This document shows, in pieces, positions 1-9,090 of a DNA stretch of 64,000 nt (the first letter of the stretch is position 1; every line of letters starts with the position of its first letter). The stretch comes from CAYRJD01 sp965247395 (GTDB taxonomy: Bacteria > Actinomycetota > Acidimicrobiia > Acidimicrobiales > Poriferisodalaceae), in assembly GCA_965247395.1 (NCBI GenBank), contig OZ252012.1, positions 1,612,001 through 1,676,000 of the forward strand, given 5' to 3'. Below the pieces are notes generated by a model. The model made no database searches. It was not told the DNA's origin and saw only the letters and a list, made by a program, of their open reading frames with translations. Made by a program: the position numbers and the translations under genes.

Positions 1-159
1 CAAAATGTGTGGGAAGTGCCGCGTGCCGCGGACGGTGAAGGACAAGGTATTACCGACCCGGAAAAGCGTGAACGAATTGGGCCTGACCAAATAACGCGCT
101 TCGCGCGGCACGCGGCAGCACTAGATCAGGCGGCAGCGAATACCAAGCAAGGCAAATAG
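1..159 (+). CDS. ccr: Crotonyl-CoA carboxylase/reductase, C-terminal end (partial)
   Basis: The window opens inside a reading frame that runs 52 codons to a TAG at 157-159. The tail contains a GxGITDPEKRERIG-like stretch followed by an ITRF ending. This resembles the C-terminus of crotonyl-CoA carboxylase/reductase, where a G-V-T-D-x-E-x-R segment precedes the last helix. Ccr reductively carboxylates crotonyl-CoA to ethylmalonyl-CoA. The assignment is an inference from a short tail, but it is supported by the epimerase 10 bp downstream and by a probable ethylmalonyl-CoA mutase at 24.7-26.7 kb. The catalytic domains lie outside the window. Confidence 0.45.
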   Translation, partial: QNVWEVPRAADGEGQGITDPEKRERIGPDQITRFARHAAALDQAAANTKQGK

Positions 160-169
160 GGTCTAACTG

Positions 170-571
170 ATGTTGTTGACCGAGATTGACCACGTGGCGA
201 TCGCAGTTCATGACCTTGACGAAGCTGTGGCTTACTACGAAAAGGCGTTCAGCGCAGAGGTCGCTCATCGTGAAACCGTTGAAAGCGACGGAATAGAAGA
301 AGCGCTGCTGACAGTGGCCGAAAGCTTCATTCAGCTCATTACCCCAACGCGTGACGATTCACCGATTGCCAAGTACCTTGACAAAAATGGTGAGGGACTT
401 CATCACGTCGGCTACCGAGTGGATGATTGCGCAGATGCGCTAGCCGCAATGGTCGCTGCGGGAGCAACTCCTATCGACACCGTGCCACGACCTGGCTCGC
501 GCAATACGACCGTAGCGTTCGTGCACCCCAAAGGTAACCTCGGCACGCTCATTGAGTTAGTCCAGGCTTAG
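170..571 (+). CDS. mce: Methylmalonyl/ethylmalonyl-CoA epimerase
   Basis: This 133-residue single VOC-fold protein is the usual length for methylmalonyl-CoA epimerase. Metal ligands typical of the family are visible: the His of IDHVAIAV near residue 8, the His pair of LHHVGYRV near 77, and the final Glu in TLIELV. It interconverts the (2R) and (2S) epimers of methylmalonyl-CoA, and in organisms with the ethylmalonyl-CoA pathway the same enzyme epimerises ethylmalonyl-CoA. It starts 10 bp after the preceding probable ccr, so co-transcription is likely. The family is clear; the dual substrate is inferred from context. Confidence 0.88.
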   Translation: MLLTEIDHVAIAVHDLDEAVAYYEKAFSAEVAHRETVESDGIEEALLTVAESFIQLITPTRDDSPIAKYLDKNGEGLHHVGYRVDDCADALAAMVAAGATPIDTVPRPGSRNTTVAFVHPKGNLGTLIELVQA

Positions 572-675
572 CTAGTCGCTTAGCCTGATCGCTTGGCTAC
601 TTGCTAATTGCTGCGATAGTCGCGCAAACCCAAACCACTCAAACCAATTAACAAAACCCATTGAAAGGTTCATAA

Positions 676-1803
676 ATGAAAAAGCTTGTTGGTAAGGATC
701 AGACGTATCGTCGCCGGTCACCACTCTTCGCGCTGTTTGCTGTTTTGCTGACAGTTGCGCTGCTTGGAGCGGCCTGCGGAAGCGATGACGCGGATGAGAC
801 GGTTGAACCCGCTGAAGGTAGTACTGAGACTGACGAGCCAACAGCTTCCGGCGAGCAAGGACCCAGGTTTGTAATAGGCCTGGTTACCGACACAGGCAGA
901 GTTGACGACAAGAGTTTCAACCAGTCTGCTTGGGAAGGTGTGCAAGAGGGGGCTGATGGCTTGTCCGACGAAGGTGTAGACGTCGAATTTTCATACATAG
1001 AGACAGTGGCCGCTAAGGACTACGCAAGCAACATTGGCCTGTTTTTGGATAACGAGGTCGACGTTCTTGTGACCGTTGGTTTCGGGTTGGGCGAAGCGAC
1101 CTTTACTGCTGCGCAAGAAAACCCTGACGTCATGTTCATCGGCGTTGACCAGTTTCTCGGTGACGACTCTCTTCCCAATTTGACTGGCTTGATCTTTGAG
1201 GAGGCCAAGTCGGGCTTCTTAGCTGGAGCTCTGGCCGGATTACTGACCACGACCAACAAGGTCGGAGCCGTGCTAGGCACCGACCTAGTGCCACCGGTCG
1301 TGGCCTTCAAGGTGGGTTGGGAAAATGGTGCCCGCTACACCAACCCGGCGGTGGAGGTGATCTCTACGTATCACCCGGGTGGACTTGACACCGCTTTCAA
1401 CGATCCAGAGTGGGGTGCAACAACCGCTCGCCAAGCGCTTGATCAGGGCGCTGACATCATTTTCGGTGCAGGTGGAAGCACAGGTAACGGAGCTCTTATT
1501 GAGGTCGCCAGCCAGCCTGGCGCACTTTGCGTGGGCGTTGATACCGATCAGTGGCTAACCGTGCCAGAGGCACGACCGTGCCTAGTGACGAGCGCTCAAA
1601 AGTTGATTACTCCAAGCGTGGCTGAACTCATCTGGAGCGCTTATGACGGTGTTTTCCCGGCGGGTAACTACGTGGGTGAAGTTGGGCTGTCACCGTTTTA
1701 CGACTTTGACGAACTCGTTACCCCTGATATCCGTGCCTCGTTAGCCGCAATTGAGGATGCCTTAGCGGCTGGCCTCATTAGCACTGGCTATCCGGTCGAA
1801 TAA
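676..1803 (+). CDS. BMP-family nucleoside-binding lipoprotein of an ABC importer
   Basis: This 375-residue secreted lipoprotein has a basic N-terminus, a hydrophobic segment and a lipobox (LLGAAC) near residue 34, followed by an acidic Glu/Thr/Ser-rich linker. The mature part shows the BMP/PnrA/Med pattern: VTDTGRVDDKSFNQSAWEG near residue 75, then a periplasmic-binding-protein fold with FGAGGSTGNGAL near 262. Members bind purine nucleosides outside the membrane and deliver them to the permeases encoded next. An AAAGG ribosome site lies 7 nt before the ATG. It heads a four-gene importer operon ending at 5629. Substrate is inferred from family knowledge. Confidence 0.85.
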   Translation: MKKLVGKDQTYRRRSPLFALFAVLLTVALLGAACGSDDADETVEPAEGSTETDEPTASGEQGPRFVIGLVTDTGRVDDKSFNQSAWEGVQEGADGLSDEGVDVEFSYIETVAAKDYASNIGLFLDNEVDVLVTVGFGLGEATFTAAQENPDVMFIGVDQFLGDDSLPNLTGLIFEEAKSGFLAGALAGLLTTTNKVGAVLGTDLVPPVVAFKVGWENGARYTNPAVEVISTYHPGGLDTAFNDPEWGATTARQALDQGADIIFGAGGSTGNGALIEVASQPGALCVGVDTDQWLTVPEARPCLVTSAQKLITPSVAELIWSAYDGVFPAGNYVGEVGLSPFYDFDELVTPDIRASLAAIEDALAAGLISTGYPVE

Positions 1804-1842
1804 CTGAGCTAGCAGCCGCTAGCGGCAGGGCACTGCGCGCTA

Positions 1843-2976
1843 ATGCAAGAAAATAACACCGACGCCAGCAGCGATACCGCTGCCGGTGGCGGTCGTCCCA
1901 ACACCGGTTTACTGGCTGCAGTGCTGCGGCCAGCAGTGGTTCCAGTGGTGGCCGTGCTGTTGGGACTGGTGATCTCCGCTGTTCTGATCACGTTTCAGGG
2001 CAACTCCTTTCTTACCGCTTACAAGGCGCTGCTCGATGGCGGCTTAGGCAACGCCGACGCCATCTTGCGAACGCTCCAAAAGTCCACGCCACTCATCTTT
2101 GGTGGGTTGGCGGTGGCCTTTGCGTTTAAGGCAGGCATGTTCAACATCGGCGGTCAAGGCCAGCTCTTGGTTGGCGCCGCCTTCGCAGGTTGGATTGGGT
2201 TTGCCGTCACCGGCCTACCGATTCTCATTCACCTACCGCTAGCGATAATCGTAGGTTCGCTGGCCGGTGCTGCATGGGGAGGTATTGCTGGCATGTTAAA
2301 AGCCACTACCAGTGCGCATGAGGTGATCGTCACGATCATGCTGAACTTCGTGGCAGGCAATCTCACGGACTGGCTGGCATCGAGCCCCTGGCAAGACACC
2401 ACCGCGGGGAATATCGCCGCGCGTACGCCACTCGTGGCCGACACCGCGATAATGCCGACTTGGGGTGTGATTCCCACCGGATTCTTGTTGGCCTTGGTGG
2501 CAGCAGCTGCGTGCTGGTGGGTGCTTGAACGAACCACCTACGGCTTTGAAGTACGCAGCGTCGGCGCTAATCGTCAGGCCGCGCGCTACGCCGGCATCTC
2601 CGTTGGCTGGATTATGGCTACAACGATGATGGTGGCGGGGCTGCTAGCAGGCATGGGCGGAGCCATGGAAACGCTGGGAGTGGATGGGCGATTTTCGGTC
2701 GGATTCAACGTGGGGCTGGGATTCGAAGGCATAACTATTGCCTTGCTGGCGCGTGCACATCCGATTGGCGTCATTCCAGCCGGATTGCTCGTCGGGGTCA
2801 TGGAAGCAGGCGCAGCCAAGATGCAGTTTGAATCCGGAGTACCACCCGAGCTGATTGACGTCATGCAGGCGCTGATCTTGTTCTTCGTAGCGGCGCCCAT
2901 CATCATCCGTTGGTTATTGCGGTTGCGTGAGCCAGAGCAACGACTACAACTTGGCACAGGTTGGGGCGCCAACTGA
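1843..2976 (+). CDS. ABC transporter permease (nucleoside type), first subunit
   Basis: This 377-residue polytopic membrane protein belongs to the branched-chain amino acid/sugar permease superfamily used by BMP-type nucleoside importers. It has about ten hydrophobic helices. The segments FKAGMFNIGGQGQL (near residue 94) and EVIVTIMLNF are typical of the larger permease subunit of these systems. A Thr/Ala/Gly-rich cytoplasmic N-terminus precedes helix 1. It lies 39 bp after the binding protein and pairs with the permease starting at 3065. Confidence 0.88.
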   Translation: MQENNTDASSDTAAGGGRPNTGLLAAVLRPAVVPVVAVLLGLVISAVLITFQGNSFLTAYKALLDGGLGNADAILRTLQKSTPLIFGGLAVAFAFKAGMFNIGGQGQLLVGAAFAGWIGFAVTGLPILIHLPLAIIVGSLAGAAWGGIAGMLKATTSAHEVIVTIMLNFVAGNLTDWLASSPWQDTTAGNIAARTPLVADTAIMPTWGVIPTGFLLALVAAAACWWVLERTTYGFEVRSVGANRQAARYAGISVGWIMATTMMVAGLLAGMGGAMETLGVDGRFSVGFNVGLGFEGITIALLARAHPIGVIPAGLLVGVMEAGAAKMQFESGVPPELIDVMQALILFFVAAPIIIRWLLRLREPEQRLQLGTGWGAN

Positions 2977-3064
2977 TGGCCGTTAGTGGCGTCTTGGTGG
3001 GCTTGGTATTTACGTGTATGGGGCTGCGAACTCACAACGACGACCGCAAAGCGACGGAGCGCTC

Positions 3065-4063
3065 GTGACGTCGTTAAGCATGCGAACTCGCTGGCTGATC
3101 TTTTCGGGCGTAGCGCTAGTGGTGGTCGTCTGGGGCTTCTATATCTACGAGGGTGCTCAAACCACGGCGGTGGTATCGGGCACCATCCGTTCGGCAACCT
3201 TGCTGGTGCTCGGAGCCATGTGCGGCATGATTGGCGAGCGATCCGGCATAGTGAACATAGGTATCGAAGGCCAGTTCCTGGGTGCCGCCTTCACATCATT
3301 TACGGTCGCGTCCATCACTGGGTCGTTAGAGCTAGGAGTGATCGCCGGCGTTGGAACTGGCATGGCAATGGGCTGGACGATGGCAGCGATGGCGGTGGGT
3401 TTGCGGGTCGACCAGATCATCGCTGGCACTGTCATAAACATCGCGGCTCTCGGGCTTACGTCCTTTTTCTACGACCGCAGCCGCTCATTGGGTATTGCAA
3501 AATATGCACCTATAGATCTTGGCGGCCTGAGCGATTTACCTCTGGTCGGCACGGCCTTGTTCAATCGACCACCGCTTACCTACGTCGCGCTCGCGCTGGT
3601 GGTAATCGTGCATGTGGCGATATTCAAAACCGCGTGGGGGATGCGGACGACCGCCATCGGTGAGCACCCGGGAGCTGCAGCCACCGTTGGTGTGAGCGTG
3701 CATCGCCTGCGCTATTTGAACATGACTTTGGCGGGAGGGTTGGCCGGGTTTGGCGGCGCATATTTGGCGCTAGAAGCGGTCGGCACATTTAGCCGGGCCA
3801 TGTCGGGCGGCCGCGGCTTCTTGGCGCTAGCCGTGATGATCTTTGGGCGGCGCACACCGTTCGGCGCTTACGCGGCGGCGCTGGTGTTCGGCTTTACCAC
3901 GGCGTTGCAAAATCAATTCCAACTGAACGACACGTTGGATATTCCGCCGCAATTTGTGGGGATGATGCCGTTTGTCGTAACGATTTTGGTGGTGGCCCTA
4001 AGCGGTTTGTTCGGTCATATGCGAGATCCGGCGGCCCTCGCCCAACCTTATGAGGAGGGCTAG
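3065..4063 (+). CDS. ABC transporter permease (nucleoside type), second subunit
   Basis: This second permease of the importer has about 332 residues and 8-9 membrane helices. The motif ERSGIVNIGIEGQFL is characteristic of the small BMP-system permease. I chose the GTG at 3065 because GGAG sits 7 nt upstream and the residues after it lead straight into the first helix. The frame is open up to a GTG at 3014, which has no clear ribosome site. The ATPase gene follows with no gap (TAG then ATG). Confidence 0.87.
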   Translation: MTSLSMRTRWLIFSGVALVVVVWGFYIYEGAQTTAVVSGTIRSATLLVLGAMCGMIGERSGIVNIGIEGQFLGAAFTSFTVASITGSLELGVIAGVGTGMAMGWTMAAMAVGLRVDQIIAGTVINIAALGLTSFFYDRSRSLGIAKYAPIDLGGLSDLPLVGTALFNRPPLTYVALALVVIVHVAIFKTAWGMRTTAIGEHPGAAATVGVSVHRLRYLNMTLAGGLAGFGGAYLALEAVGTFSRAMSGGRGFLALAVMIFGRRTPFGAYAAALVFGFTTALQNQFQLNDTLDIPPQFVGMMPFVVTILVVALSGLFGHMRDPAALAQPYEEG

Positions 4064-5629
4064 ATGGTTGACTCGAGTCAGCCGCCAGCAGCTTCAGACC
4101 AACCTGACGGCGCTCCCAAGATTGCGTTAGGTGCACGCGGAATCACCAAACGCTTCGCAAGCGTGGTGGCCAACAGCGACGTGTCGCTTGAGCTGGCTCC
4201 CGGCAAGGTACTGGCGCTACTGGGCGAAAACGGCGCTGGCAAGTCCACGTTGGTCAACATTTTGTTCGGGCTGTACCGACCTGATGAGGGCGAAGTGATT
4301 ATCGCTGATGAGACGGTGCGTCTAGCTAGCCCAAGCGATGCCATTGCGCGCGGCGTAGGCATGGTGCATCAGCACTTTCAGTTGGTGCCACCCATGAGCG
4401 TGGTACGCAACATCGTCTTGGGAGCCGAGCCACGTCGATTTGGAATGATTGACATTGCTAAAGCCCGCGAGCAGGTATTGGCACTGCAAGCCAAGTTTGG
4501 TCTTGAGGTCGATCCCGACGCCAACGTTGAGGAGCTACCAGTGGGTGCCCAACAGCGCGTGGAGATATTGAAAGCGCTTTACCGCAACGCACGCGTGCTC
4601 ATTCTCGATGAGCCAACGGCGGTGCTAACACCGCCTGAAACCGAACATCTGCTGAAAGTGCTATCAGGGCTTATCAAGGATGGCTTAAGCGCCGTGTTCA
4701 TCACTCACAAGTTGCGAGAAGCGCTATCCGTGGCCGACGACATCATGGTGATGCGTAACGGTCACGTGGTGGGTGTCACCACTCCGGCCCAAACGAATGA
4801 GGCCGATCTAGCGAAAATGATGGTCGGACGCAGCGTGTTGTTGCGGGTGCCTTCTGGCGAAGCGAAGCCTGCTGGTGAGGTTCTGCGCGTCAAGAACCTG
4901 AGTGTGGACAACGATCTGCGCCATCAAGCAGTCAACGATGTGAGCCTGTCGGTGCGGGCCGGTGAAATAGTTGGCATCGCTGGTGTGGAAGGCAATGGAC
5001 AGCGCGAGTTAGTGGAAGCCGTGACCGGTCTGCGGCGGATCAATTCGGGTGAGGTGCAAATGGACGGCGTGTCTCTTACTGGGGCAACACCGCGTCAAGC
5101 GTTTAACGCTGGTATTGGGCATGTGCCTGAGGATCGGCGCAAGCACGGGTTGATTGGCACTTCCAGCGTGGCTGAAAACTCAGTACTCAACTGCTATCAC
5201 CGAGCACCGTATTCGTGGAAGCGTGTGCTTCGCCAAGATCAGATAAGTGCACACGCAAGACAGCTGGTGGATGACTTTGATGTGCGCACACCGTCACTAT
5301 TTGCGCCTGCCGATCAGCTTTCGGGTGGTAACCAACAGAAGCTGGTGGTGGGGCGAGAGTTCAGTCATGGCGTGAAACTGCTGGTGGTGGCCCAACCGAC
5401 GCGTGGCGTTGACATTGGTGCGATTGAGTTCATTCATCGCCGCATTACCGAGCAACGAGATGCGGGTGCAGCGGTGCTGCTGGTATCGGCTGAGCTTGAT
5501 GAGGTGATGGGATTATCCGACCGCATCATCGTGCTCTACGAGGGCTCGGTGGTAGCAGAGCTTGATGCTAAGACGGCGGATCGCGATGAGATCGGTTTGC
5601 TGATGGCAGGCGCGAGCGTCAGCAGTTAA
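4064..5629 (+). CDS. ABC transporter ATP-binding protein, two nucleotide-binding domains
   Basis: This 521-residue double ATPase is of the sugar/nucleoside class (RbsA/NupO-like). NBD1 has Walker A GENGAGKST near residue 54, signature LPVGAQQR near 164 and Walker B LILDEPTAVL near 180. NBD2 has the usual degenerate P-loop (GVEGNGQREL near 310), signature LSGGNQQK near 421 and the diverged Walker B VVAQPTRGVD. It powers import by the two preceding permeases. A strong GAGGAGG site ends just before the start, which abuts the upstream stop. This is the last gene of the operon. Confidence 0.92.
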   Translation: MVDSSQPPAASDQPDGAPKIALGARGITKRFASVVANSDVSLELAPGKVLALLGENGAGKSTLVNILFGLYRPDEGEVIIADETVRLASPSDAIARGVGMVHQHFQLVPPMSVVRNIVLGAEPRRFGMIDIAKAREQVLALQAKFGLEVDPDANVEELPVGAQQRVEILKALYRNARVLILDEPTAVLTPPETEHLLKVLSGLIKDGLSAVFITHKLREALSVADDIMVMRNGHVVGVTTPAQTNEADLAKMMVGRSVLLRVPSGEAKPAGEVLRVKNLSVDNDLRHQAVNDVSLSVRAGEIVGIAGVEGNGQRELVEAVTGLRRINSGEVQMDGVSLTGATPRQAFNAGIGHVPEDRRKHGLIGTSSVAENSVLNCYHRAPYSWKRVLRQDQISAHARQLVDDFDVRTPSLFAPADQLSGGNQQKLVVGREFSHGVKLLVVAQPTRGVDIGAIEFIHRRITEQRDAGAAVLLVSAELDEVMGLSDRIIVLYEGSVVAELDAKTADRDEIGLLMAGASVSS

Positions 5630-5675
5630 CTCAGCAAACAGCTAGCTCAGCAAGTAGCCCTGCTAGCTAGCGCAA

Positions 5676-7751
5676 CTAGATAACCCGGTTGCTGCCGCCA
5701 TCAATCGGAATTTGCACACCGGTAGTAGCCCCAAACGCAGGACTGCACAGCGTGGTGATGAGCAGACCCACATCGGCTGCGGCTATCTCACGACCCAAAA
5801 GGTTGCGCTTGCGATATTGCTCCGACGTCATGCCGTAACTGCTAGCGCGTTGCTCAACTAGCTCATCGTTCCAAAGACCTGTGTCAAAAATTGCGTCCGG
5901 GTGAACCGTGTTGACTGTGATGTTGTCGGGCGCCCATTCCAGCGCTGCTACTCGTCCAAGCTGCGTAACGCCCGCCTTTGAGGCGGAATAGGCCGCGGCT
6001 TGAGTGCCCGGAGCAGGCACATTTTTTGAGCCCACCAGCACGACACGACCTCCTGGCGGAGATAGCTGCAAGTAGCGGTGCGCACATTGCAGCGTGTTTG
6101 CGACGGAGGTGAGGTTGATGTCAAGCGTGCGTTGCCACTGTGCGAAGTCAAGTTTGGCGACCGGTGCGGAGGGGCCGAATATACCAGCGGCTGCGACGAC
6201 AATATCGATACCGCCGAAGTTTTCTACGACTGCCGCAAATCCAGCTTCGACGGCCGTTGCGTCGGTTACATCGGTCTGTAATCCCAACCACTGGGCGTGG
6301 TCAAACGTGGTTGTGATGGCCTGGTTGATGTCTAATCCGGCAACGGTGGCACCTTGACTGACTAACGCTTGCGCCGTGGCCTTGCCGATACCTGAAGCAG
6401 CCCCGGTTACTACTGCCACCTGCCCGCTGAGCGCAGTGCTTGAACCGCTCGCGCCTAGGCGCAGCTTGGCTTGTTCTAGCTCCCAATATTCGACATCAAA
6501 TAGGTGGCTTTCATCTAGCGCCACGTATTTGTCGAGTTGCTCGGCGGCTTCGATGACGCTGATTGTGTGCAGATAAATGTCGGACGCAATTTTGCAATCG
6601 GTAGTTGATTTGCCAGCAGTGAGCAGCCCTAGCTCAGGATCGAGTATCACTCGCGGGGCTGGATCAAGCATCGTGAGATTTTCGACTTGGTTGGCTAGTC
6701 GCTTCTGGTTGCGAACGAAGTAGGCCTCGTAATCGGAAACGAAATCTGACACCGATTCGCCATTACTTCCCTCGCTACTTTTTCCGCTGCGCACTAGCGG
6801 AAACTGCTTTGTGCGGATGATGTGGTCGGGCGTCGCGGGTCCGCGCTGAGCAAGCGACATCACATTGTCTCGCTGGCAAAATTCCAGCGCCGTCGCGCCG
6901 TCAGCACCGGTGGTGCGCGACAGCAGTAGAGGGCGCCTTGCTGCACTAGAGACTTGCGAACGTAACTTGGCCATGGCGAGTGCCTGTTCGCTTGTTAGCT
7001 CGGGCAACGCTGCCGCCGAGGTTTTGTTGGCTCCGGCTTTGTTTGCTTCGTTCGTGCTTGCCTTGCTCTTGTTCGCGCTGTGCTGGCCAGCCAAATAATC
7101 CTCAGCTTCGGTAATCAGACGAATCATCGAGTCGTAGGCATTGCGAGTGGTTTCGTCGAACGTGAATATGCCGTGATTCAGCAGCACCATCGCTTCGGTG
7201 CCGCTGTGCGACTGCTCACGAAATTGTTCTGCGCAAACGCGCGCCAGATCAAACCCGGGCATCACGTAGGGGATTACCACCACGCGATCTCCCCACACTT
7301 CGGCAACTTGTTTACGTCCGTCGGTGGTGTTTGTTAGCGCTAACACGGCATCGGCATGGGTGTGCAGCACAGATTTGTATGGCAGGCAGGCATGCAAGAT
7401 GGCTTCCACCGAAGGGTTAGGCGCTGATGCATCCAGCAGGTTGATGCGAAGCTGGTTAACCATTTCGGTATCACTGAGTGCGGGTAGTTCGGCCAAGCGG
7501 CGCACGGGCTTCAAACGCAAAGGGGCAAATCCCGGCGGCTCGATGATGGCAAGGTCCCAGCCGCTGCCCTTCACATAGAGCACCTCGACGGCTTCTCCAT
7601 GCACGTCTTTGCTGAGGCTCTTGATGGAAGTGTTGCCGCCGCCGTGCAGCACCAAAGCTGGGTCTGAACCAACCAGTCTTGAGCCATAGGTGATCTCACC
7701 CAAATCGCCGGGGTGCTTTGCCGCTTCGGTGTCATTCCAGTGGTTTTGCAT
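5676..7751 (-). CDS. Bifunctional class II aldolase / short-chain dehydrogenase
   Basis: This 691-residue fusion has an N-terminal class II aldolase domain (about residues 15-420) carrying the HTHAD zinc motif near 131 and a second His in LLNHGIF near 191. A C-terminal SDR domain (about 435-691) has TGAASGIGKATA near 450 and the YSASKAG catalytic pair near 587. Close relatives cleave rhamnulose-1-phosphate to DHAP and lactaldehyde and oxidise the aldehyde. A low-complexity Ser/Lys/Asn/Ala insert encoded near 7022-7081 interrupts the aldolase domain. Its start overlaps the mtnA stop by one base (TGATG), so the two are translationally coupled. With mtnA, the likely substrates are 5-deoxy- or 5-methylthio-ribulose-1-phosphate (inference). 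Confidence 0.85.
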   Translation of the reverse strand: MQNHWNDTEAAKHPGDLGEITYGSRLVGSDPALVLHGGGNTSIKSLSKDVHGEAVEVLYVKGSGWDLAIIEPPGFAPLRLKPVRRLAELPALSDTEMVNQLRINLLDASAPNPSVEAILHACLPYKSVLHTHADAVLALTNTTDGRKQVAEVWGDRVVVIPYVMPGFDLARVCAEQFREQSHSGTEAMVLLNHGIFTFDETTRNAYDSMIRLITEAEDYLAGQHSANKSKASTNEANKAGANKTSAAALPELTSEQALAMAKLRSQVSSAARRPLLLSRTTGADGATALEFCQRDNVMSLAQRGPATPDHIIRTKQFPLVRSGKSSEGSNGESVSDFVSDYEAYFVRNQKRLANQVENLTMLDPAPRVILDPELGLLTAGKSTTDCKIASDIYLHTISVIEAAEQLDKYVALDESHLFDVEYWELEQAKLRLGASGSSTALSGQVAVVTGAASGIGKATAQALVSQGATVAGLDINQAITTTFDHAQWLGLQTDVTDATAVEAGFAAVVENFGGIDIVVAAAGIFGPSAPVAKLDFAQWQRTLDINLTSVANTLQCAHRYLQLSPPGGRVVLVGSKNVPAPGTQAAAYSASKAGVTQLGRVAALEWAPDNITVNTVHPDAIFDTGLWNDELVEQRASSYGMTSEQYRKRNLLGREIAAADVGLLITTLCSPAFGATTGVQIPIDGGSNRVI

Positions 7752-9010
7752 CAGTCTTGCGAGGCCTGCGAGGTGATTGGCGTTGGCCGATAACGGCTGG
7801 CGCTCTCCGACACGGCTGTGAGAATCGCTTGTTCATAAGGCGGAGTCAGCACGCCCATTTCGGTGATTATCGCAGTGATCAAATGTGCCGGGGTTACATC
7901 AAAGGCTGGATTGGTGGCGTCGACGTTGGCTGGGGTTAGTCGTTCTGCTCCGAGGACGTGATGAACCTCGGCGACGTTTCTTTGCTCGATTTCAATTTCT
8001 TCGCCGCTGGCAATTGAGGGGTCCAACGTGCTGGTGGGCGCGGCCACATAAAAAGGGATGTCCGCCGCTTGCGCCGCCAGGGCGTGGGGGAGCGTGCCGA
8101 TCTTGTTGGCGGTGTCGCCATTGCGAGCTATGCGATCCGCCCCTACCAAAAACGCCTGAACCTTGCCTGCCAAAATCAATGAAGCCATTGCACCGTCAGG
8201 CACGACCGTTACGTCGATGCCAGCGTCTGCTAGCTCCCAGGCGGTGAGCCTGGCACCTTGCAGGAGCGGCCGGGTCTCGCTAGCCAGCACAGCGATCGGT
8301 TCGCCGTTGTTGGCCTTGGTATAAACCGGAGCTAGAGCGGTGCCGATGCCGGCGGTGGCTAGACGTCCAGCGTTGCAATGAGTGCCGACGACCGTGGCGT
8401 CGCCCAGCAGATCACGACCTAGCTTCCCGATCTGCACGCAAGCCTGAGCGTCTTCATCAGCAATGCTCTGGGCTTCGGCCAGCATTATTGCTCTGATGTC
8501 CGCAAGGACGCTAGTAAAACTCCCGGCGCTGTGGCTTGCGTCATCGGCAGTCGCGCTGCCGTTGCTAGCACCACCGCTGGCTGCATTACACATCGCAAGG
8601 CCCTTACCAACGGTGCGGTTCACTGCCCAAGCCAGGTTTACCGCTGTCGGTCGTGCGGTACCAATGCGCTCTCGTAGCGCCTCCAGCACGGAGCGAGTTT
8701 CGTCCAAACCACTTGACTGCAACCCCGGCGTTGCCTCGTCTAAGCCAATCACCACCGTTAGCGCTCCGAACGCTCCTAAGGCTGGCGCTCCTCTAATTGC
8801 TAGACGCTTGATGGCGTCAACCGCTTCGTCGGTGCTGTGGATGTTGAGCATCACGAGTTCTGAAGGCAGGCGTGTCTGATCGATAATTTCGATGGAGCTT
8901 CCTGTCCAACGAAATGGTTTCGTGGGGGACTTCAACTTCACTGCTACAGCATGCCCGCCGCGTGCGACAAAGACTGTGCCCGCTGCAGGTAATAGCGTTG
9001 CGACTGGCAC
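7751..9010 (-). CDS. mtnA: S-methyl-5-thioribose-1-phosphate isomerase
   Basis: The conserved part begins with PFRWTGSSIEIIDQTRLP, diagnostic for MtnA, which isomerises 5-methylthioribose-1-phosphate to the ribulose form. The active-site Cys lies in VVGTHCNAG and the Asp in FLVGADRIARNGDTANK. The GTG at 9010 is preceded by GGAG at 8 nt and gives a 29-residue leader before the family core; a later GTG at 8941 would give the standard N-terminus. A Ser/Ala-rich insert (near residues 140-165) makes the protein longer than most. It is the first gene of a coupled pair with the aldolase-SDR. Confidence 0.9.
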   Translation of the reverse strand: MPVATLLPAAGTVFVARGGHAVAVKLKSPTKPFRWTGSSIEIIDQTRLPSELVMLNIHSTDEAVDAIKRLAIRGAPALGAFGALTVVIGLDEATPGLQSSGLDETRSVLEALRERIGTARPTAVNLAWAVNRTVGKGLAMCNAASGGASNGSATADDASHSAGSFTSVLADIRAIMLAEAQSIADEDAQACVQIGKLGRDLLGDATVVGTHCNAGRLATAGIGTALAPVYTKANNGEPIAVLASETRPLLQGARLTAWELADAGIDVTVVPDGAMASLILAGKVQAFLVGADRIARNGDTANKIGTLPHALAAQAADIPFYVAAPTSTLDPSIASGEEIEIEQRNVAEVHHVLGAERLTPANVDATNPAFDVTPAHLITAIITEMGVLTPPYEQAILTAVSESASRYRPTPITSQASQD

Positions 9011-9090
9011 ACTGCCCGTTCTCCGTTACACCAGTAGGTACGACGAACTGGGAGGGGCACAAAGCACAACCAGCACAGGAGAGAAAATCC

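Noticed and set aside
2586..3197. 203-codon minus-strand frame opposite the nucleoside permease genes
   Set aside because: It is antisense to clear permease coding sequence, is rich in Pro/Ser/Arg as expected of a shadow frame, and shows no recognisable motif.
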